Shown one piece after another: positions 44,889 through 54,842 of a stretch of DNA of 64,000 nt; the first letter of the stretch is position 1; each line of letters begins with the position of its first letter. The DNA comes from Gramella sp. KN1008. GTDB lineage: Bacteria > Bacteroidota > Bacteroidia > Flavobacteriales > Flavobacteriaceae. The notes under the pieces are model-generated. The model did not search any database. It was not told the DNA's origin and saw nothing but the letters and a program-made list of their open reading frames with translations. A program made the position numbers and the translations under genes. The stretch is from the NCBI RefSeq assembly GCF_004332155.1, contig NZ_SJDV01000003.1, positions 470,264-534,263 of the forward strand, given 5' to 3'.

Positions 44889-46217
44889 ATGGCAGAAGAA
44901 AATTACCCTGTAATACATTATATGGGGATCAATCAAAAGATAACTTATGATGATCCCGATTCAACAATTCTTGAATGTTCCATAAGTCATCAAATCCCTC
45001 ATTTGCATGAATGTGGTGGAAATGGCCGTTGTTCTACCTGTAGGATCAGGGTTTTGGAAGGCAGTAAGAATATTTCACCTCCTACCATGAGGGAAAGGGA
45101 ACTGGCACAGGTGAGAAGATGGGATCCTTCTGTTAGACTGGCGTGCCAGTGTTACGTAAAAGGGGATATTGCCATTCAACGACTGGTGTGGACCAGTGCA
45201 GAGATCAATAAGCTACAGCTCGAGACGGTTCCCGAAGGTGTGGCTGAAGAACGAGCCATAGCGATACTTTTCTGTGATATCCGCAATTTTACCAAAATGG
45301 CCTTTGAGAATACCACCTTTGATATGGCTCATATTCTCAATAGGTTTTATACCACCATTGGAGATCCTATCCTTTTCAACAATGGGGTCATATATCAGTA
45401 TATAGGTGATGAGATTATTGGGTTATTTGGCGTCGCCGGAGGTACACGTGAGAAGAATTGCAGGGATGCGGCCCGAGCTGCCCTGGGTATGAATTACGCT
45501 ATTGAGCACCTGAACCAGATGGAGCTGGTGGATTTTGATCTGAATATAAGAACAGGGATAGGGATCAATTTCGGAAAAGCTTTTATCGGTCATTTGGGCC
45601 ATCCCAAGCATAAACAGTTAGCAGTGGTGGGAGATCCTATTAATACGGCAAGTCGTATACAATCCTTTAACAAAGATGTAAACACTAGGATACTGATCTC
45701 ACAATCGGTTTTAAAAAGTGTTCCCGAAGGTACTTTTGAACTGGGGAAAGAGTTCAGTACCAAATTCGCCGGGCATGAACATGACAGTATGTTATATGAG
45801 CTGAAAGGTTTTAAAGAACTTGACATCCAGTTAGAGTTGCAGAGTTCTATGGATTTTCTTTTCACCAATAAGGATGAATTTGCCAGGAGGTTCTATGAGC
45901 GGGTTTTTGAAAAGGCTCCCCAGACAAGAGAACTGTTCAAAAAGAATATGAGAGAGCAGGGACGGTTGCTTACCCATATGTTGGGCAGTATTGTGTATTC
46001 TTTAAGCAGACCGGAAAATCTAAAGACCGGCCTCCAGTTTCTTGGACGCAGCCATTACAGATATGGAGTAAAAAAAGAACATTATCCTGTGGTCCTAAGT
46101 TCTATGATGGAAACCATTGAAGAGCAGCTGGGCGAACATTCTACTCCCAAGCTTCTAATGGCCTGGGAACAGGCATTAAATTATGTGACAGGAGAAATGA
46201 TGAAGTTTGCGGAATGA
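44889..46217 (+). CDS. Ferredoxin - class III nucleotide cyclase - globin fusion
   Basis: 442 residues, soluble. Residues about 5-105 are a plant-type [2Fe-2S] ferredoxin with ligands Cys42, Cys48, Cys51 and Cys86 (HECGGNGRCSTC; RLACQC). Residues about 120-305 are a class III adenylate/guanylate cyclase domain with metal-binding Asp130 (LFCDIRNF) and Asp174 (YIGDEIIG) plus VVGDPINTASRIQ. Residues about 310-442 are a globin of the flavohaemoglobin type with proximal His389 (LGRSHYRYGVKKEHYPVV). The layout implies a cyclase whose output depends on iron-sulfur redox state and haem ligands (O2, NO or CO). Whether it makes cAMP or cGMP cannot be told. Confidence 0.93.
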   Translation: MAEENYPVIHYMGINQKITYDDPDSTILECSISHQIPHLHECGGNGRCSTCRIRVLEGSKNISPPTMRERELAQVRRWDPSVRLACQCYVKGDIAIQRLVWTSAEINKLQLETVPEGVAEERAIAILFCDIRNFTKMAFENTTFDMAHILNRFYTTIGDPILFNNGVIYQYIGDEIIGLFGVAGGTREKNCRDAARAALGMNYAIEHLNQMELVDFDLNIRTGIGINFGKAFIGHLGHPKHKQLAVVGDPINTASRIQSFNKDVNTRILISQSVLKSVPEGTFELGKEFSTKFAGHEHDSMLYELKGFKELDIQLELQSSMDFLFTNKDEFARRFYERVFEKAPQTRELFKKNMREQGRLLTHMLGSIVYSLSRPENLKTGLQFLGRSHYRYGVKKEHYPVVLSSMMETIEEQLGEHSTPKLLMAWEQALNYVTGEMMKFAE

Positions 46218-46253
46218 CTCCTGGTAATTTACCTGGTAAAAGCAGTGAGATGC

Positions 46254-46604
46254 TTATTTCCTTAAGATAGACTCCATTTTCTTACCTCTTGCCAGTTCAT
46301 CGATAAGTTTATCTAAATAGCGAATTTTCTGCATGAGCTCATCTTCGATATCCTCTACCCGGTAGCCACATATTACTCCTGTTATTTTGGAAACATTTGG
46401 ATTGAGTTGCGGGGCCTGGTCAAAAAAGGTCTCAAAATCGCTTCTTTTATTGAGGTGTTCTTCCAGAGAATTTTGTGAATAGCCTGTTAGCCATCTAATT
46501 ATCAGATCCACTTCTTCTTTGGTCTTACCTTTCTTTTCCGCTTTATTGATATAGTGAGGATAGACACTTGCAAATGAAGTAGTAAAAATCCTATGCTTTG
46601 TCAT
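46254..46604 (-). CDS. DUF2200 family protein
   Basis: 116 residues from the second of two adjacent ATGs. [26 protein letters not shown] and the following [23 protein letters not shown] and [19 protein letters not shown] are characteristic of DUF2200. The function is unknown. It is convergent with the cyclase fusion. Confidence 0.92.
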   Translation of the reverse strand: MTKHRIFTTSFASVYPHYINKAEKKGKTKEEVDLIIRWLTGYSQNSLEEHLNKRSDFETFFDQAPQLNPNVSKITGVICGYRVEDIEDELMQKIRYLDKLIDELARGKKMESILRK

Positions 46605-46865
46605 CATGCTGAAATTTGAGGATTACAATTTAGCTATTTTTTCAGAAATGATACTGAAATGCAGGAAGAGAGAAATTATCCACATAAAACTATTCTATTC
46701 GAGTAAAATATACAGCATTTCCCGGATCGATTTTTTAGATTGTACTACATTTTCACATACAGGAACTGATTGTGTTGGTGATTTTTTCTGCCCGAATAAA
46801 ATATTATTTAGATCTTTTAAGGGATTTCCTGTGTTATATTATATACCATAATTTGGTCGGCGTGG

Positions 46866-47660
46866 CTATTTTCCTAATTTTAATATTCTAACTGCTCCCT
46901 GGACCACGAGAATAAAGACTATCGTCCCGATAATTAGATCCGGTTTGCCAGAGTTTAACCAGTTCACAAGCAGTCCTGCAATTATTACCCCCAGATTTAT
47001 AATAACGTCATTAGAAGTGAAGATCATACTCGCCTTCATATGAGCTTCCTTTTTACTTTTGGATTTCTGAAGCAGGTATAAGCAAATCCCATTGGCTATC
47101 AAAGCCAGTATGGAAACAATGATCATTGTAGAAAAATCGGGAAGCTTCTCATTGCCAAAGAACCTTCTCAACACTTCAGTAAATCCTATAACGGCAAGTA
47201 GTATTTGAAAATATCCGGCTAACCTTGCGATCTTCTTTTTCCTAACGATAGATCCTCCTACGGCAAAAAGGCTAATTCCATACACAAACGAGTCGGCCAG
47301 CATATCCAAACTATCAGCCACCAACCCCATGGATCGCGAGATTATTCCTGTTGTCATTTCAATTATGAAAAATGCAAAATTTATGGCTAATACCGACCAT
47401 AGGATCTTTTTCTGACTGTTGTATTCTTCAAACTCCGTTTGGCTGGTTTGCTTGGTGCCTATTTTTCTGGTTCCCAGATTCAGTGCGACCAGGGACTCTT
47501 CTATTTTATCGATTTCTCCGGTATGAAATATGGTAAGTTTCCTGTTAGGGATATCAAAATCAAGATTTTTTATAGCGGAGATCCCATCTAATTTCATCCT
47601 GATGAGATTTTCTTCGGAAGGGCAATCCATCTTCGAAATTTCAAATACCGACTTTTCCAT
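46866..47660 (-). CDS. Cation diffusion facilitator with N-terminal HMA-like domain
   Basis: 264 residues. Residues 1-70 resemble a heavy-metal-associated domain with a single metal-ligand Cys (KMDCPSEENLIRMKLDGI). Then five to six membrane helices follow, with the CDF acidic site in VADSLDMLADSFVYG and a second one in FTSNDVIINLGV. CDF proteins export divalent metals by proton exchange. The usual cytoplasmic C-terminal domain is absent (the protein ends after the last helix), and the HMA-like head may replace it as metal sensor. Confidence 0.85.
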   Translation of the reverse strand: MEKSVFEISKMDCPSEENLIRMKLDGISAIKNLDFDIPNRKLTIFHTGEIDKIEESLVALNLGTRKIGTKQTSQTEFEEYNSQKKILWSVLAINFAFFIIEMTTGIISRSMGLVADSLDMLADSFVYGISLFAVGGSIVRKKKIARLAGYFQILLAVIGFTEVLRRFFGNEKLPDFSTMIIVSILALIANGICLYLLQKSKSKKEAHMKASMIFTSNDVIINLGVIIAGLLVNWLNSGKPDLIIGTIVFILVVQGAVRILKLGK

Positions 47661-47895
47661 TCATCAATTTTTTAAGCATGGTGTTGCATGGGGTCTGGTC
47701 ATTTTAACAACAGTACAGAAATACAGAATTCGCCCGCTTAATTTTAGTTGTTGTGAAGTTAATTATTTTATTTGAAAGACCCAGCCGGCCTGATTTCCTT
47801 TACAATCTTATCTTTCGCTTTATTATAAAATCTGTTACAAGCCATAATAATCTTTCTATATTTATTTTTTCAATAAAGAGAATCTACCCGATTGT

Positions 47896-50800
47896 ATGCG
47901 CATCATTAATGCCCACCAGAATAATCTTAAAAACATTGATCTAAGCATTCCTGAAAATCAACTGATCGTTGTGACCGGTTTATCAGGTTCAGGAAAATCC
48001 TCGTTGGCTATGGATGTGATTGCCAATGAGGGCTATCGTTATTTCCTGGAGAGCCTTCCCGCCTATAATCAGCAAAATGCTCAATCCATCCCAACTGCTG
48101 AAGTAGATGATATTGAAGCACTGCCACCAGTGATCAGGGTGGGGCAGTCTAAACGCTTTCAGTCAGTTAATACCACTTTCGGGACACTGTCTGAGCTTGC
48201 GGCTGTCTTCAGGATCTTATTTGCGCGCTATTCCGGCAAGGAAAACATGAGTAAGTCAATGTTTTCTTTCAATCATCCAAAAGGCGCCTGTGAACGTTGC
48301 CACGGAATTGGATATGCCGAATACATAGATATCGATAAGCTGGTGGGAGACGAAAACAAAACCCTGAGAGAAGGGGCTATCACCACTACTTTACCCAACG
48401 GATATATAACCTATTCTCAGGTGACTGTTGATGAGTTGAATAAGGTTTGTAAAGCACATGGCTTTAGCGTAGACATTCCCTGGAAGGAACTCTCAGATGC
48501 TCAAAAAGGTGTGATATTAAACGGAAGTGACCGCATCAGGGTTTTTTACGGGAAACATAGTTTGGAGTCGCGGCTAAGATGGGAAGGCCTTAAGGCAAAG
48601 CCTCGTGAAGAAGGTTTTTATAAAGGGATGCTTCCAATTATGAACGACATTCTAAAGCGTGACCGAAATAAGAACATTCTGAAATTTGTTAGTTCCAGCA
48701 TCTGCCCTGACTGTAAAGGAGCTCGGATCAAAGCAGAACATCTTAAATATAAATGGAAAGGCCTGAACTTTCAGTACTGGATGGAACTTCCCTTACTTCA
48801 CTTATACGAAAGACTTAAGAATCAGAAGCTAACAGCAGGCGAAAAAGTATTGGTTGATAAGATTTGTATGCAATTGTTAGATCTTATAAAACTTGGAATG
48901 CAGGATTATAGGTTAAGTACTCCAAGTACGGATATTTCTTCGGGAGATGCTCAAAGGATCAAACTGATAAACCAGGTAAACGGCAACCTGCAGGGAATTC
49001 TATATGTTTTTGATGAACCTTCCATCGGTTTAGTTGAAGACTACCAGCACTATTTACTCCATATACTTGAACGATTGATCAGCCGGGGAAATACGGTGAT
49101 GGTAGTGGAGCACGACTTAAACTTTATACGCTCAGCAGACTGGATAGTAGAATTGGGCCCTGCTGCTGGTGTACATGGGGGAGAAGTTATATATAACGGC
49201 TCCCTAAAGGAATTTTTGAAGACAGAAGGCCTGAAAAGTCCAACCTTAACCGAATTGCGAAATTTGAAATCAGAGCCCTATCAGGAGCCTGAATACGAAT
49301 CAGAAGATTCTTATCAAACTCATTTGGGGGAATTATGCGTCGTAAGCAGGAAAACAACTCAAATAGAACGGAAGCTTTCTGCCTATGCGAAAAAAGAAGA
49401 TTTAAAACTTCTGAGAGTAACCGATCAGCCCATAGGTAAAACCCCCAGAAGCAATCCGGCTACCTATACCGGGCTGGCAGATAAGATCCGTGATCTATTG
49501 GCTAAATCGCCGGAAGCTAAATCGCTGAATTTGCCTAAAGGAGCTTTTTCCTTTAACAACAAAAAGGGAAGATGCGAGACCTGTGAAGGAGCAGGTGTGA
49601 TCACCTTGTCCATGAACCTTATGGGTACTATTAATCAGGTATGTCCCAGCTGTAACGGGAAGCGTTTCAAGGATGAGGTATTACAGGTACACTTAAATAA
49701 TAAGAATATTGCAGATATATATAACTTAAGCATAGAGGAAGCTTATGATTTCTTCAGCGAAGAAAGGCAGATCACCAGGATCCTTTCTTTAATGCTGCAG
49801 TTGGGCATGGGATATATTAAACTTGGCCAGCCTTCCAACACTTTATCAGGGGGTGAAGCCCAGCGTATTAAGCTCACCAGGCATTTTACCAAACAATCCA
49901 AAACCACACTTTTACTGCTGGAAGAACCAAGTATTGGGTTGCATCAGCAGAATGTGCGACAGTTGCTGAAAGCTTTGCACCAGCTCAAAAAAGAAACCGC
50001 AGGAATCGTTTGTTTTGAGAATAATACCTTATTTCAATCATCCTGCGATAGGCTTGTAGACAATGCGCTAAAAGCCGAACCAATTAATATCGAGGCTCCA
50101 TTAGAAAAGGATAGAGAAAAGATCTCGATTAAAGGTGCCCGAACTCATTACCTTAAAGACCTGGAGATAGACTTGCCTAAGCATCAGTTAACAGTATTTA
50201 CAGGAATTTCGGGTTCCGGTAAATCATCGTTGGTAATAGACACGCTGCATGGTTATGGTTTGCAGGAAATGACAAGGCAGTTTTCATCTTATCAGCAATC
50301 CAGAGCTGGAGTTAATTTTCAGCTGGAAGTTGATAATATCGAGGGACTTACTCCCACTATTTGCATAACGCGTAAGGAAAAGAGCTTTACTGAACGGTCT
50401 GATATTTCCAAACAGACAGGAATAGATAAGATATTACGCTTTGCCTTTTCACGAAAGGCGCAGTTTGAAGGCAAAAAGTTATCGGCCAGTCATTTTTCCA
50501 ATAATCATGAATTAGGCAAATGTGTCGTGTGTGATGGGTTGGGTGAGGAATTGCTGCCAGATCTGGATAGAATAGTGGCGGATAAGGACAAGAGTATAGC
50601 TGAAGGTCTCTTTGAACACAATAAAGCGCTGGCCTATTATGGCCACCCGGGGAGTCAGTATATGGCGATCGTAAAGGAACTGGGGTCTACATATGGGTTT
50701 AGCCTGGAAACGCCTTTTAAGGAGCTGACCGAGCCGCAAAAAGAGATCCTGTTTCAGGGAACAGGGGATAAGGTCTGGAAAACGAACTGGCTATTCAAAA

Positions 50801-52386
50801 CCAAAACCAGAGAAGGAACACAGGCGGTAAGCATGAAATGGAAGGGGCTCTTTCATTATTTGAAGGAGGAATTTTATAAGACCCGAAAGAATAAAAATAT
50901 AGCTAAGCTAAAGGCTCTTTTCTCGCCAGTGGAATGCAGCCATTGTAAGGGAAGCGGGTTAAAACCGGAACGATTATCCTTTCAAATTGGGGGGAACTCC
51001 ATACATGAAATAAAAGGAATGGATTTTAACGCCTTGGAAAGTTGGCTTTTCACAGTTGAGAATCAGGAAGATATTGATAAGGAACTCATTTCCAGGATCC
51101 GGCCTCATCTGGACAAAACGCTCCAAAGGGCAAAGCAATTGCATATTGATCACCTGCAACTCAACCGAAAATCGATTACCCTTTCTGGCGGGGAAAACCA
51201 ACGGGTAGCATTGATCAAACAGTTGAACAGTCCATTGAAAGGTATTACCTATTTATTAGATGAACCTTCAGCAGGATTATCCAGTGATAATATTCCGGAC
51301 CTGATTAATATTCTAAAAGAACTTATTGAAAAAGGCAATACGGTTCTTGTGATAGAACATAACAAAGAGATCATTTTGTCGGCAGATCGATTGGTTGAAC
51401 TTGGACCTGCAGCGGGTAAACGTGGAGGTTATATTACTTACCAGGGTAGTCCCCGGAAATTCCTGGAACAGGAAGGATGTCATCCTTATTTGAAAACACC
51501 ATCAAAAGAGATAGAATTAAAAGAAGGTAAAGATCATATCGCTATCCGGAAACTATCTAAATATTCATTTGTCAAAGATGCACTGGAAGTACCAGTTGGA
51601 GGGATCACAGCCATTAGTGGTAGATCAGGAATTGGAAAAACCACTTTAGTAAAAGAAATCCTGATACCAAGTATCCAGCAGAAAAGACCGGTGAATTGTG
51701 AAATCATAGTCTTTCCGGTGAACTATACTGCAGCACATTATTTTGAATCTAAAAAACTACGATCACATTCAAAGACCTTATTAGTCTCTTATTTGGGGCT
51801 GCTTATGGAGATAGGTAAGATCTTTGCAAAAGGATCGAACTTAAAGGCCAGAGACTTTTCATATAAGACTAAAACAAGTTGGTGTCCCAACTGCAAAGGT
51901 CTAGGCTATACGGAAACCAGCCTGGATGTAGCGGCTAATGCGATTGAGAAATGTGAGGTATGCAAGGGGCAGCGCTACCAGGCAGATTTATTACAGCCAA
52001 CGGTTAAGGAGAAAAATATCGCTGAGGTACTTGCTTTTAGTATTACGGAATTAAAAGAGTGGTTAACAAATGTTGAGGTTTCTGCTAAAACCTTCGGGTT
52101 CCTGGATAAGCTGAAGGAGATCGGGTTATCTCATCTAAGGTTGGATCAGCCCGTACAATCCCTTTCTTCAGGGGAAAAGCAAAGATTATTGTTACTTAAC
52201 TGGCTGCAGGACCAGGAGACCAATGCGCTTTATATTTTAGATGAACCCAGTACCGGATTGCATTATGCTGATATTGATCTTTTGTATAAGATCCTTACAA
52301 ATCTAAGCGACTCCAATGATATTCTCATCATTGATCATAATCCTTATTTGCTGGAGAAAATAGGAGTTGGCCTTGTTTTACAATAA
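47896..52386 (+). CDS. UvrA-like ABC ATPase with four nucleotide-binding domains (double UvrA)
   Basis: 1496 residues, about 1.6 times normal UvrA. Four ABC signatures occur: SSGDAQRIKL, LSGGEAQRIKL, LSGGENQRVAL and LSSGEKQRLLL, each followed by a Walker B (FDEPSIGL, LEEPSIGLH, LDEPSAGL, LDEPSTGLH). Only three Walker A loops are seen (GLSGSGKSS at 28, GISGSGKSS at 770, GRSGIGKTT at 1242); the second domain has lost its own and its His switch reads FENN. Six CxxC zinc-finger pairs remain. This fits the tandem-fused UvrA class linked to drug tolerance rather than UvrABC repair. It may protect DNA or serve in self-resistance to a DNA-binding agent. Confidence 0.92.
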   Translation: MRIINAHQNNLKNIDLSIPENQLIVVTGLSGSGKSSLAMDVIANEGYRYFLESLPAYNQQNAQSIPTAEVDDIEALPPVIRVGQSKRFQSVNTTFGTLSELAAVFRILFARYSGKENMSKSMFSFNHPKGACERCHGIGYAEYIDIDKLVGDENKTLREGAITTTLPNGYITYSQVTVDELNKVCKAHGFSVDIPWKELSDAQKGVILNGSDRIRVFYGKHSLESRLRWEGLKAKPREEGFYKGMLPIMNDILKRDRNKNILKFVSSSICPDCKGARIKAEHLKYKWKGLNFQYWMELPLLHLYERLKNQKLTAGEKVLVDKICMQLLDLIKLGMQDYRLSTPSTDISSGDAQRIKLINQVNGNLQGILYVFDEPSIGLVEDYQHYLLHILERLISRGNTVMVVEHDLNFIRSADWIVELGPAAGVHGGEVIYNGSLKEFLKTEGLKSPTLTELRNLKSEPYQEPEYESEDSYQTHLGELCVVSRKTTQIERKLSAYAKKEDLKLLRVTDQPIGKTPRSNPATYTGLADKIRDLLAKSPEAKSLNLPKGAFSFNNKKGRCETCEGAGVITLSMNLMGTINQVCPSCNGKRFKDEVLQVHLNNKNIADIYNLSIEEAYDFFSEERQITRILSLMLQLGMGYIKLGQPSNTLSGGEAQRIKLTRHFTKQSKTTLLLLEEPSIGLHQQNVRQLLKALHQLKKETAGIVCFENNTLFQSSCDRLVDNALKAEPINIEAPLEKDREKISIKGARTHYLKDLEIDLPKHQLTVFTGISGSGKSSLVIDTLHGYGLQEMTRQFSSYQQSRAGVNFQLEVDNIEGLTPTICITRKEKSFTERSDISKQTGIDKILRFAFSRKAQFEGKKLSASHFSNNHELGKCVVCDGLGEELLPDLDRIVADKDKSIAEGLFEHNKALAYYGHPGSQYMAIVKELGSTYGFSLETPFKELTEPQKEILFQGTGDKVWKTNWLFKTKTREGTQAVSMKWKGLFHYLKEEFYKTRKNKNIAKLKALFSPVECSHCKGSGLKPERLSFQIGGNSIHEIKGMDFNALESWLFTVENQEDIDKELISRIRPHLDKTLQRAKQLHIDHLQLNRKSITLSGGENQRVALIKQLNSPLKGITYLLDEPSAGLSSDNIPDLINILKELIEKGNTVLVIEHNKEIILSADRLVELGPAAGKRGGYITYQGSPRKFLEQEGCHPYLKTPSKEIELKEGKDHIAIRKLSKYSFVKDALEVPVGGITAISGRSGIGKTTLVKEILIPSIQQKRPVNCEIIVFPVNYTAAHYFESKKLRSHSKTLLVSYLGLLMEIGKIFAKGSNLKARDFSYKTKTSWCPNCKGLGYTETSLDVAANAIEKCEVCKGQRYQADLLQPTVKEKNIAEVLAFSITELKEWLTNVEVSAKTFGFLDKLKEIGLSHLRLDQPVQSLSSGEKQRLLLLNWLQDQETNALYILDEPSTGLHYADIDLLYKILTNLSDSNDILIIDHNPYLLEKIGVGLVLQ

Positions 52387-52409
52387 GGGTCAGAGAGCTG
52401 CCGGTTATA

Positions 52410-52970
52410 TTAGATTGGTTCAATCTCTCCACAAGCAATTTCCAGACCTGAGATCCTGTAGAAAAGCTTATTATCTTTTAATATAAAACCTGCTCGAATA
52501 TTACCTTCCACTCCTTTGTTGTAGAGCGCTGTGACGTAGAATAGAAAGGATTCTTTTGGATTTATGGTCTTATTTAAACTGCTTTTTTTATTAAAGTTAA
52601 TATTCAAATAAGTTTCTAAATCGGTCAAACCATAATTGAATAATGGTTCTTTTTCTAATGTCATATTACTTGGAGGTAAGAGTAATTTCACAGAATTATC
52701 TAGCGAATATGGTAAGTTGAATGGATCTGAAGAATAATCAATTTTTAGATCAATAGGAGAATCTTTTTCATTTGTTATTCGAGTCCAGAATATCGCATAA
52801 ACGAATTTTTCTCCGGAGGGAGCGGTATAGTTTATTCCTCCTTTTGGAAAGCTATTTTGAATGATAACATTTTTGCCCGAAGAATCGGAATATATCAGTT
52901 CAGTATCAAAGGTTTGCCCGGATATGGTCAAAGAAGTTGTTATTAAAAATAAAGTAAGTAATACTCTCAT
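52410..52970 (-). CDS. Exported protein of unknown function
   Basis: 186 residues from the ATG at 52970, where a clear signal peptide begins (MRVLLTLFLITTSLTISGQ); an ATG at 53003 would put 11 charged residues before it. The mature part is beta-rich with no recognised domain. It is convergent with the UvrA-like gene. Like the genes to its right it is a lone minus-strand gene, but no full element flanks it. Confidence 0.75.
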   Translation of the reverse strand: MRVLLTLFLITTSLTISGQTFDTELIYSDSSGKNVIIQNSFPKGGINYTAPSGEKFVYAIFWTRITNEKDSPIDLKIDYSSDPFNLPYSLDNSVKLLLPPSNMTLEKEPLFNYGLTDLETYLNINFNKKSSLNKTINPKESFLFYVTALYNKGVEGNIRAGFILKDNKLFYRISGLEIACGEIEPI

Positions 52971-53056
52971 TCGATTATAGGATATTCTTTTAGATTTGCT
53001 CACAAAGCTAAGGAATGTCTCCTGTATAAATTATGTGTGTTGGTCATGACTTCTTA

Positions 53057-54016
53057 TCATTCCACCATTTCATAATGCTTTTTGATTTGCTCCTCTGATA
53101 GATTTAAAAACCTTGCTGCATTATTATAATATACATCTCTTTTCTGATGCTCTGTAAGCCATTCTAAATTATAGATTATTTCTATATTCTTTCGAATGGT
53201 CCCCACGTAATCTGAACCAAACATTAGCCTGTCACCAAGCCCTTCATCATATAGCTTCTTTACTTTTGGTTCCCATCGCTCTTTGGGAGCAAACATGCTT
53301 ACCGCGGTAATTTCACAATAGACCTGGTCATATTTTTTCATTACTTCGATACATTCCTCAAAATATCTCCCTGGATAATGCATGAGGTAAATTTTCAGGT
53401 CAGGATATTTTTTTAGAACTGGAAGTAATAAAAGCGGATTACCATATTCTTCATTCCAGTTTGGGGTTTCCGCCATATTTCTTTTAAATGGTCCTGCGTC
53501 GGCATGAAATCCTATTGGGATCTGATATTTTTCCGCCAATTCCCAATAAGGATCAAACCTTTCATCTGCAGGGTGGATTCCCATGCTATGAAACGAGGTT
53601 TCTCCCAGATATCTAAAAGTTCCATTTGCAAAAAGGCTATCAAGTTCTTTCAGGTCTGGTAATTCGCTTTCACATGGTTCGTCCTGTTCTCGCAGAGGAT
53701 TGCAGGGCAATCTTGGCCCACTCCAATGTCTGTCATCCAATTTTGGCCATAACTTAGCATATTTCATTGGCCCGCCTCCCAGTGCTAAAACAATGTTATT
53801 CTGGTCAAACCTCTGACTCATCCATTCAATTTTAGCAATATCAATATCCGGATTAAGCTTATTATAATCCTCATTATCTGTATATCCTTTGGTAATATGG
53901 ATATGTACATCAATTATTGGTTGGTTTCTAAGGAACTCATCAATGTCTTCCTGTCCTGCAACAGGTAAAACCGGTAGGAGAAACGGGAGAACGATTTGAA
54001 ATAGTTTTTTCTTCAT
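53057..54016 (-). CDS. Exported amidohydrolase (metal-dependent hydrolase)
   Basis: 319 residues with a signal peptide (LPFLLPVLPVAGQ). The amidohydrolase TIM-barrel metal site is visible: IIDVHIHIT, IGFHADAGP, IYLMHYPG and MFGSDYVG. The family hydrolyses amides, esters or decarboxylates aromatic acids; the substrate is unclear. It is the leftmost gene that has a full repeat element directly upstream (54037-54111) and probably starts the cassette array. Confidence 0.88.
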   Translation of the reverse strand: MKKKLFQIVLPFLLPVLPVAGQEDIDEFLRNQPIIDVHIHITKGYTDNEDYNKLNPDIDIAKIEWMSQRFDQNNIVLALGGGPMKYAKLWPKLDDRHWSGPRLPCNPLREQDEPCESELPDLKELDSLFANGTFRYLGETSFHSMGIHPADERFDPYWELAEKYQIPIGFHADAGPFKRNMAETPNWNEEYGNPLLLLPVLKKYPDLKIYLMHYPGRYFEECIEVMKKYDQVYCEITAVSMFAPKERWEPKVKKLYDEGLGDRLMFGSDYVGTIRKNIEIIYNLEWLTEHQKRDVYYNNAARFLNLSEEQIKKHYEMVE

Positions 54017-54036
54017 ACTGATTTCACTTAATTACC

Positions 54037-54111
54037 TACAACGGTCTCGGTTATCGCAAGTTGGGGGAGTAGGGACTTGGATGTATCGGCTTATTGATTT
54101 CTTATAGCCGG
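54037..54111. repeat. Cassette-boundary element 1 (right end shortened)
   Basis: Starts TACAACGGTCTCGGTTATCG and continues AAGTTGG...GGAGTAGGGAC...CGGCTTA. It ends at the stop codon of the acetyltransferase gene without the usual TTGTTG terminus, so its right half is deleted or diverged. Confidence 0.7.
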
Positions 54112-54675
54112 TTATTTAGTTTGAATAATGTTCCACTCATTTTTTAAGATTCCATAATAAATGGAATCTCTTCTTCTGCCATTAGCCAGTAAGGTATGAC
54201 TTCGTAGAATCCCTTCTTCAGTAAATCCGCTTTTCTTTAGTCCTTTTCTGGCAGCTATATTTAAAACGTCTGTTTTGCATTCAACTCTTTCTAAATTGAG
54301 CTCCTCAAAACAGTATTTTAATAAAGTCAATTTTACCATTTGGTTTAGCCCTGTTCCCTGAACATTTTCTGATAACCAGGTCCATCCAATTTCAATTCGT
54401 TTATCTCTTTCGGAAAAGTTTCCCAGGCTTGTAGAACCAACAATCTTGTTATTTCTTTTATCAATAATCGTAAAGGCTAATCTTTCATTATTTTCTACTG
54501 ATCTTTCAGCAGTCTTTATCCAATTCAATAACTCATTTTCATTAGATAAGTTACTTGTAAAATATGTCCACATCTGTTCATTCCTGGTCAGGCTCCTCAT
54601 TTCTTCAAAATCAGCTTCTTTTATAGGGCGGAGTATGATTTGGTTAGTTTCAATAATTTTCTTGTAGTTAGTCAT
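54112..54675 (-). CDS. GNAT N-acetyltransferase (RimJ/RimL type)
   Basis: 187 residues from the ATG at 54675; MTNYKKIIETNQIILRPIKEADFEEM is the normal start of the fold, while a further ATG at 54738 would read through repeat sequence. RIEIGWTWLSENVQGTGLNQMVKLTLL is the acetyl-CoA-binding motif A. It transfers acetyl groups to protein N-termini or small amines. It is the second single-gene unit of the array. Confidence 0.9.
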   Translation of the reverse strand: MTNYKKIIETNQIILRPIKEADFEEMRSLTRNEQMWTYFTSNLSNENELLNWIKTAERSVENNERLAFTIIDKRNNKIVGSTSLGNFSERDKRIEIGWTWLSENVQGTGLNQMVKLTLLKYCFEELNLERVECKTDVLNIAARKGLKKSGFTEEGILRSHTLLANGRRRDSIYYGILKNEWNIIQTK

Positions 54676-54702
54676 TGTCTGATAATTACTATAATGGATG
54701 CG

Positions 54703-54840
54703 TTTAACGCCAGTGCGCAGATGAAGCCAGGTTGGCAATCTTTCTGTTTCTACGCTTTTCTTTGATGTTCTGTAATATTTTCTGTGAATACTATATAATC
54801 AAAAGCTCCTGGTTTGTTCGCGAAATTAATTATTTTCTTT
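54703..54840. repeat. Cassette-boundary element 2a (decayed, next to 2b)
   Basis: TTAACGCCAGTGCGCAGATG at the left resembles the left arm of element 7 (TTAATACCAGTGTGCGGAAT), and TTAATTATTTTCTTT at 54826-54840 matches the right part of elements 5 and 8. It directly abuts element 2b, so two boundaries with no gene between them are present. Confidence 0.5.
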
Positions 54841-54842
54841 AA

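Noticed and set aside
46606..46851. 81-codon open frame between the DUF2200 and CDF genes
   Set aside because: No protein-like conservation or plausible start signal, and it overlaps the start region of the DUF2200 gene; probably non-coding.
52971..53056. Another boundary element between the genes at 52410 and 53057
   Set aside because: Only a short resemblance (TTATGTGTGTTGG) to element right ends; no left end or interior motif is present.
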